From contig JAVHKY010000054.1 of assembly GCA_035079385.1 (NCBI GenBank), positions 11,695,501 to 11,759,500 on the forward strand: a stretch of DNA of 64,000 nt, written 5' to 3'. The position numbers and the translations under genes are program-made. The stretch is from Aspidiotus rigidus (lineage: Eukaryota > Arthropoda > Insecta > Hemiptera > Diaspididae). Shown here in pieces: positions 11,801 to 20,800 of this stretch (within the stretch, counting starts at the first letter, position 1; each line of letters begins with the position of its first letter). The notes beneath the pieces were generated by a model. The model had not been told where the DNA came from. It worked only from the letters and a program-made list of their open reading frames with translations, and ran no database searches.

Positions 11801-14800
11801 AAATTTTCAGTAATGATCGTACACGTACCATTCAAGCTGTAGTCACACAAAGTATTACTAGACCAATTATTACGAGATTCTTCTGTAAAAGCTGCATTCA
11901 CTACCCCGTTGCCGGAGCCGGAGAGCTTATTAGCGTCTATTGCTTTTGGCATGCGCAAAATTGCTACCGCGAACCGATGATCAAATGCATTACTGGAAAT
12001 AAGAGAGAAATTAATTAACACCTAATAATGAAGCAAATCAATCAGAAAATACGAAATTAGGCGTACTTACTGCAACAAATTGAAATAAGTCTGTAAATCT
12101 TCTTCGCTACTGTACATCCAATCAGCTTTATAACCCATCATAAGAATATTTGGACATAGTTTGCCGATACCACAGCATTGCATTATGGACTTCGCTCCAT
12201 CCTCAAATTTTAGTCCATCTACGGTGCTGCAGAAAGCTTTTATTTTGTGTTTGTTCAAATACCCCATCGATTCTTGTAGCAGATCTTGTCTCCGTTTGTA
12301 GGATAGTTTCTCCTAGAAAAAATGAAATTTTATTAAAATCTAATTTTATGTTAAGCACACACCAAAAAGATAGTGAAGCAATCCCAGAAATACTTCGTGG
12401 GTCAGAGACCGCTGAATCCTCTATGAAAATTTTGCTTCAAAATACTATTGAACTGGGAAATTTGCTATGTACGTAATACCATTCAAACTTCAGTAAAAGA
12501 TGAAATATTGCATAAGATTTTTTTCAATTCCTTCAGCCGAAAATTTTTTGGCTATGCCACATTTACAAGGTCAAGCCTGAAACACGTAGGAATGGATGAT
12601 TGAATCCTCAAAATTACGGGCCATTATTGGTTAATTAACGCATAGGCACGTGTTCAGTTTAAGAGGAGTGGAGATGTGATTTGAGCTGAGGTCGCCGAAA
12701 AGTTGGAAATTAGACTAAGATGAGGGCTAGTACGAATTGTTTCAAAAGCCATTCTGAATGCTCATGGTTGGACTGGGTTTAGTAAGAGATGAGGCTTTCA
12801 TAAAAAATGGAGAAGTTTACGGTTGTATCCTAGCCTAGGGTGGAATACGTATTTCAAAATGTTGGAGGCATTCAAACATTTCGCTTCAAGTAATTTTATG
12901 TGAAGGGTCCAAGAGAGTTTTTCATCAAAATGAAGTCCTACTAATTTATAAGAATTGAGAATGGAGTAGAGTGGGATTATAAATTGGAGAACGGCGGTAT
13001 TTTCGGAAGATAACGAGTCCTGTTTTATCCGAGAAGAATCGAAAGCCATGGTATGAAGCTTTTATTCAAAGTTTGGGTGAGCAGTCGCGTTGCTCTACGA
13101 GAGTTTGAGGACTGGAGAGAGATGGAGTAATCGTCAGTGGAAAGGCGTCGTGTAAGGAGAAAAGAGAGACATGAAGTGGTGTCAATAATAGTTATTAGAA
13201 AAAGTGAAACGCTCCAGACTTCTCCTTGCGGGATGTCATCTTGGATGATTTGGTGAGAGGAAAGACATTTTATGGATTCGGTAGTTTTGGAAGTGAAAAT
13301 ATACTCAGGAGAGTAAAAAGGAAAATGGCAGAAATTACTCGCGAGAGTAAGGTAGGTTACCTCTGAGTCCCATACGTTGTAATTGTGGTCGCGTCATACG
13401 CGGGGAAAGCTCTGGGGTCAAAACGAGTTAGCGTTCTTAGCATAGTTAATTTGTTATTGAAGATTTGTTAGGGCTTTCAGACTATTTCTGCCTTTCCAGA
13501 AGCCGTATTATTAGATTCAAGGTAGGCAATAACTCGTTTCCCGTGTTCTTCCAAATGTCATCGCGGACTCCGACCCGCGAATGACCGAAAGACCGACTTG
13601 CAAGTTTATTTTATGTAACCGGGATGGGGTAATGCGTCGGTTTACTGCCATACTCAGTGTAAGAGGCAAGTAAGAGTGATGCCGCGGGACTTCGAAATGC
13701 TTTAATACTTCTTGGACTTGTGAAATTTTTCATTTTCAATTCTTGCTTGGACTTAGAAATATTTCCAACTGTGGGAGACAACCAAAAATGAAAAATGTTA
13801 CAAGTTCAAAAAGTATGAAAATATTTCAAAGTCCAACAGTTGAAAATAATTCCAAGTCCAACAGTCGAAGATATTACAAAGTCCAACAGTTGAAAATATT
13901 TCCAAGTCCAAGAATTGGAGAATAATTCCAAGTCCAAGAAGCATGAAAATATTTCAAAGTCCCACAATTTGAAAATAATTCCAAGTCCAACAGTTGAAGA
14001 TATTTCAAAGTTCTACAGTTGAAAATATTTCCAAGTCCAAGAATTAAAACAAAAAAATTTTACAAAACCAAGAAGCATGAAAATACTTCAAAGTCCCACA
14101 ATTTGAAAATAATTCCAAGTCCAACAGTTGAAGATATTTCCAAGTCCAACAGTCGAAGATATTACAAAGTCCAACAGTTGAAAATATTTCGCCGTCCCAC
14201 AATTTTAAAATAATTCCAAGTCCAAGAAGTATAAAAATATTTCAAAGTCCCACAATTTGAAAATAATTCCAAGTCCAACAGTTGAAGATATTTCAAAGTC
14301 CAACAGTTGAAAATATTTCCAAGTCCAAGAATTGGAAAATAATTCCAAGTCCAAGAAGCATGAAAATATTTCAAAGTCCCACAATTTGAAAATAATTACA
14401 AGTCCAACAGATGAAAATATTTCCAAGTCCAAGAATTGAAACTGAAAAATTTTACAAATCCAAGAAGCATGAAAATACTTCGAAGTCCCACAATTTGAAA
14501 ATAATTCCAAGTCCAACAGTTGAAGATATTTCAAAGTCCAAGAATTGGAAAATAATTCCAAATCCAAGAAGCATGAAAATATTTCAAAGTCCCACAATTT
14601 GAAAATAATTACAAGTCCAACAGATGAAAATATTTTCAAGTCCAAGAATTGAAACTAAAAAATTTTACAAATCCAAGAAGCATGAAAATACTTCAAAGTC
14701 CCACAATTTGAAAATAATTCCAAGTCCAACAGTCGAAGATATTTCAAAGTCCAACAGTTGAAAATATTTCCAAGTCCAAGAATTGGAGAATAATTCCAAG

Positions 14801-17800
14801 TCCAAGAAGCATGAAAATATTTCAAAGTCCCACAATTTGAAAATAATTCCAAGTCCAACAGGTGAAAATATTTCCAAGTCCAAGTATTGGAGAATAATTC
14901 CAAGTCCAAGAAGTATTAAAAATATTTCAAAGTCCCACAATTTGAAAATAATTCCAAGTCCAAGAAGTATAAAAATATTTCAATGTCCCACAATTTGAAA
15001 ATAATTCCAAGTCCAACAGTTGAAGATATTTCAAAGTTCTACAGTTGAAAATATTCCCATGTCCAAGAATTAAAACTAAAAAATTTTACAAATCCAAGAA
15101 GCATGAAAATATTTCAAATTCCCACAATTTGAAAATAATTCCAAGTCCAACAGGTGAAAATATTTCCAAGTCCAAGAATTGAAACTAAAAAATTTTACAA
15201 ATCCAAGAAGCATGAAAATACTTCAAAGTCCCACAATTTGAAAATAATTCCAAGTCCAACAGTTGAAGATATTTCAAAGTCCAACAGTTGAAAATATTTT
15301 CAAGTCCAACAATTGGAAAATATTTCCAAATCCAAGAATTATAAAAATATTTCACAGTCCCACAATTTGAAAATAATTCCAAGTCCAACAGTTGAAAATA
15401 TTTCCACGTCCAAGAATTGAAAATGAAAAATTTTACAAGTCCAAGAAGTACACAAATATTTCAAAGTCGCTTGGTGGCTTCGCGGCTCGCGAGTTTATTA
15501 TGTGACCGAGGATGAGAAAAGGGACCTTAGTGGGCAAAAAATAAACTTTCCTGTTTATGATAATTCTTTACATAATTTTTCACACTCTTTCACATGGTGT
15601 AATGAGGAAGAATCAATTTTTTTACCCACTAAAGTCCCTTTTCTCATCCTCGGTCACAAATAAACTCGCGAGCCGCGAAGCCGCCGAGCAACGCGACGCA
15701 CGAAAGTCGGTCGTTCGCGGGAGTCCGCGTTGACATTCGAAAGAACACGGGAAACAGTTCGCACAAAAGGTCTTTTGTTGAGCATTTTTTCAAATAGTTA
15801 TCTAAGAACGCTAGTTTGTGCTATAAACGGCATACAGAATCAAAAAAAGAAGGATCTTCATAAGGTTTCAGGATGGGTAGAATGATCGCAAATTTCCATG
15901 ATAGTGAATTGTTTCTTTGGAGTAGGATTAAATGGAATACTTGGAGGAAGTAAGGGAGAGGGGAGAATCGTCAGGTTTCTATAAGATTTAAAATTAACTC
16001 AAACTGAAGGTTTGTGAGAATGCGAGGTTCGAGATTCAAGGGAACAAAAGTCACTTCTTCTCGGCCTATAACAGACAATAATATTGAGTATCTTACTGTG
16101 TTGACATTGGCGCAAATGAGTAACGCGCTATTTTTCGTGATTAAATTTGCGAAATCAACTAATGCTGGTCGAGAACTCGGTTTTCCACAGAGCAGGAGTA
16201 TGTGAGGCTGATAGTTCTTCACGTGTTCGTTGACCGTAATGAGGCGATAGGAAGACGCCAATGTAGATTTATACAGCTGCGCTTGAGTAGTGGAGCCCCA
16301 ATTGACGTCTGAAAATTTGAAAAGTTTACTCGTCAATACAGCACTTTAACTAGCCGAAAAAGTCTCTGGAATCAGAACTTATTTCACCTGGTTGGCGATA
16401 CATGACGATCAAGTACAATGCGAAAAACGTAACTAACGTCCCGGCAGAAGTCTTCCAATCGATGAAAAACATCAACACGATGCACAATCCGCAAGTTATC
16501 AAACTTAACCACTTATTGTAACACTGTGAATGGGACAAACCAATAATTTCAGTATAACGTAAGAACTTGCGAGATAAGGATTTTGGCTTTGAAATCTTAC
16601 TTTGAACGTCGGTCTCCATCCTAGAGGTCGTACCAATGCTGCGTGAAAGGTACAGAAATTTATCAATGCGTACGACGCTAAATAGAAATTGGTTATCAAT
16701 GGTGCTATTGCGTCTAGACTTCCTGTGGGGACCGAAAATTAAAGCTAGGCATTAAAAGCTTATTTATGTCACGTAGAGAGTGAATGAACTTACAACCTAC
16801 CAATAAGAACAAACACGGACGAAAAGAAGAAAGTCAAAACGTATCCTCGATAAGGTTCCTGACTTTTACCGTAACCTTTGGAAAAATATCGTAGACCTGG
16901 GTACACTTCATCGTCCCCGAGAGCTTTCAAAAGACGTGGTACCGTCAGCAGGTTAGTCAGCGCTGTACTGAGGGTTGCTGCAAAGCAACCGAAGTAGATC
17001 AACATACTCCATATCGACATCGAATTCATTATCTGAAAAAGAACATTATTCATCATCAGATATAATTGTCTTGTTGTGGAAAGTCCACTCGATACGTGCA
17101 TGAGTTAGCGAGTTTTTGGACGGTGGAAATTTTAGAATCAACGTTTGTAGCGGTCACAGGCTGGTGACGTCATGAGTGACCTCGAACTCCTTTACAGACT
17201 CTGAAAAATTTCTGCATACTTAGTCTTCATTACACTAAACTTGACATTCAATATACTGACTTCAAACTTTTTCTAAATACAGTACCTATACTAGGTTATA
17301 ATACACGCCCATATCAACCTATAAATTGAACCGTCTCAGCGCCTCCTCCTCCTCCACAACCCTCACCCAACTGGTCTTGACCTACTTTAGATGTCATCAG
17401 GAAATCTTGAGGGTAAACTGAACCTTCTATCCAGATTAGAGATATTCCACGAATAGTGAACAACGTAAGCTGCAAGTTCGTCTACCTAGCCTAATGACCT
17501 TCATCTGATTTCCAACACTTGGCCTGTTTTTCCTTCCAAACCTTATGATCGTGATCTACTTTGGAGGCTTGGGAAAATTATTCGTTTATAGCGACTTGGA
17601 GAAACTATGCCCAAAAAAGTATCACCAGCATGGTATCTACTCCTCCCCCTCCCGTCAATTAAGAATCGGATAAGCGAATATGGCGATATTGAAGAATTCC
17701 GGGGTATTATTATTTTTTTTCTCGAGAAGGAAGGGTGGTAAAATAGTTACGAGACATTCATCAGTATAAGTCATCAAAGACTAACTCCAAAAGGATAAGG

Positions 17801-20800
17801 TGTTACGAGACTTGTGTTCGACAGCCTCCCTTTATACTAATTTCTCCAACATCCTGACCTAATGACGGTCATTCGAGCTAGCCATTTCCGGTAACAGATA
17901 ACACTCAAACCCCAATCACTCCGATATTGTTGTTACTTACAGAGTAATCGTTTTGCAGTCCATATTGACAAGGTCTGTAGGCACAATTCAAGTAAGAACC
18001 GTCAGCAAATTCTGAAACGTCTCCACTAGCTTGACGAACTGCGGCTCCTCCAGCGAAAAGTACGACCGCCACGTACGATATCATCGATATGAGTAAAGAC
18101 AGTAACGTTCCTTTTGGAATAGCGCTACTTGGGTCCTAGAAAATGAGAAAAAATTGAAAATATGTGATTTTACAGATAGACAAATTTCAAAAAATCAAAA
18201 TCTAGAACGTATATTTTTATTTTTGAAAATTCGTGGTGTAAGTCACGAAAGAGGAAAAAAGTGACGGACGGTTCAAATAATAAGCTAGACTTTACACTTG
18301 TGTACTAGAAGGTATAGAAGTCGTTTAGATTACCTTTAAATCGCCAGAAATGTTCGCGCCTGCTTGGATACCGGTGACTGACGGGAAGAACAAAGCAAAT
18401 ATCGAGAAGAAATCGTGTAATATATTTCTATCGTTTTCCGATACTGGCTGGTAGTCCGAATGCCAGTTAATTGAGAACAAATTCCCTGCGAACAAATGAC
18501 AAGACACACGTCAATTTCTGAAGATGAATTATTAGTAAGAGAGGACAATGAGTCGAGTACGAATATGTAGTACGAAGTGGTTATTTCGTGATACTGAGTC
18601 CGAGTTCAATCATTTCCCTCATTGCAATTCAATGTCAGAGTCTACCGTCTTATTATTTCTACCAGCCATGTTTAATTATTTTTTAATAATTTTTCTATTA
18701 ATTTGATTTTTTTGTATTTTTAAAATTTAAATTAATAATAATTATTAATAAAATTAGAAATATTAATAATAAATTTTTATTCAATATTATTGAATATAAT
18801 TTATTTTAATTTTTTAATTAATTATAATGAAAAATTTTGATTTGAATTTGAATTTAATATTTAATTTAATTAATAAATATAGTTTAATTTTATAAATTTT
18901 TATTTTATATTAATATCGATATTTTAAATTAAATTTTAAATTAAATTATTTAAAAGTTATTAATTAATATTATTTTGAAAAAATAAAGATCTTATTTAAA
19001 TTTTATATTGAAAATATCATGTTTTTTTTTAAACTAAAAGATTTATTTTTTAGTAAGTAGAATTTTATTTTCCTAAATCTTAAATAAAATCGAAGATATA
19101 AAAAAATATTATTTATTGCAAATAAATTTTATTTCAATTATTGTTGTAATAAATATAAAAAATAAAAATATAATAATTAAAAATATTCTATTATCATTTC
19201 TTTTAAATATAATTATTAAAAGAATAATAATTATTATTAATTCAATATCAAATAAGATGAAAATAATTATAATAAGTAAAATTTATAGAAAAATTAATTT
19301 TAAAATTATATATATATATTATTTGATCCTGATTCACGTCTATTATAGAGATTTCTTAAATTATTAAACTTATTAATTATAATAATTAATATTTTAATTA
19401 TAATAAAAATTAATATGGACAAAATACAAATCTAGCTTGCTATTGAGATCCTTCTCCATTCCTTACTCAACTTTCGAGGATTTTAAATACAATATCAGAA
19501 CTAACTGCGTTTTCCAGCGTTGTCTTAGACCAAAACATAAACAAGAGACGCCGCCCCCCCCCCTCCGACCAAATACCTGAAATTTTATCAATATCCTCAA
19601 ATTTTCATCTCATCCACTTTACCCTTTTTTTCTTTTGAGAAGACAAGGAGCAGAATTGTAACAAAATCAAACATTTTTTAACATACCAGAGTTGATCCCG
19701 AGAACCTGATTTGGGAAAATTTCGGATGTCTACCGTTCCTCTGGAAAATCGTGGTTCCTGAAGGATGGGAGCTGGGATATACGTATGGACTTGGAAAATT
19801 TTTTGAACTTCGATTATAGGCATTCGAGAACTTGAAGAAGAGAAAGAAGAAAGAAGGGAAGGATAAAAGAGGAATTGACTTTATGACTAGTTTGGGTAGT
19901 GGGAAAGTCCAGGTGAGACGAAGAATATTTGGAAAATTTCGTGAGGCCAGAGCTCCGACCTGCTTTAGAAATGAAGAAATATTTTTAGGTTGGACTTGGA
20001 TAAGAAGAGAAAAAAGAAAAAGGGGACACCGAGACTTGGAAAAAACAAGAGTCGACTTTTGAGCTATGATGGCGGACGTTTAAATGATTTCATATCCGTA
20101 TGTTGGTTAAAGAAAAAAGTTGCTTTTGAGTCAGACTGAGCTTTCAACGGGGAACTTCATTTTTGGGCGACTTTTTCGAGGAAATGTCCGCCGTGTCCCT
20201 CCAAAAAATATGACATCCAAAGAGGCAAGGGCCTTGACCTACTTTAGGAGTTTTGAAATATTTTCTAAGATTTACCTAAGGTTTCCCAAGACTCGGATAA
20301 GGAGGGACTTGAATGAAACAAGTGTCTACTTTTGAACTATGAAGGCGGTTGTCTAGGTGAGTTGCTTTAGAGTCACAGTACGCTCTTGAGAGGAAACTTG
20401 TTTCATGAAGGACTTTTTGGGGAAATTGTCCATCGTCCCTCCAAAAAAATGTGGGCGAGGGCACCAGCCGAATTTACAAGCTATGAAACATTTCCGAAGG
20501 TTGACCTTAGGTACCCGAAAACTTGAGATAAGAAGAAAAAAACACAATACGGGGACAGGGACTCGAAGAAAAACAGGAGTCACCTTCTGAACTATGATAG
20601 TAGATGTCTCGATGACGTCATGTCATGACATTGCTTCTGAGTCAGACTATGATTTCAACGGGGAACTTAATTTTTGGGCAACCTTTTGTCCACCGTCGGT
20701 ATTCAAAGGAGTGAGCGTCCTGATCTACTTTAGGAACAATGAAAGATTTCCGAAGGTTGACCTCAGGTCTCCGAAGACTTGAATAAGAAGAGGAAGAAAG

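Noticed and set aside
13743..15388. Several 60-146-codon ORFs on both strands with repeated [21 protein letters not shown] text
   Set aside because: They are translations of the minisatellite; length follows from a stop-poor unit, and the frames shift between units.
13780..15465. CRISPR-like array
   Set aside because: Units are contiguous variants of one word without unique spacers, in a eukaryotic intron with no cas genes.
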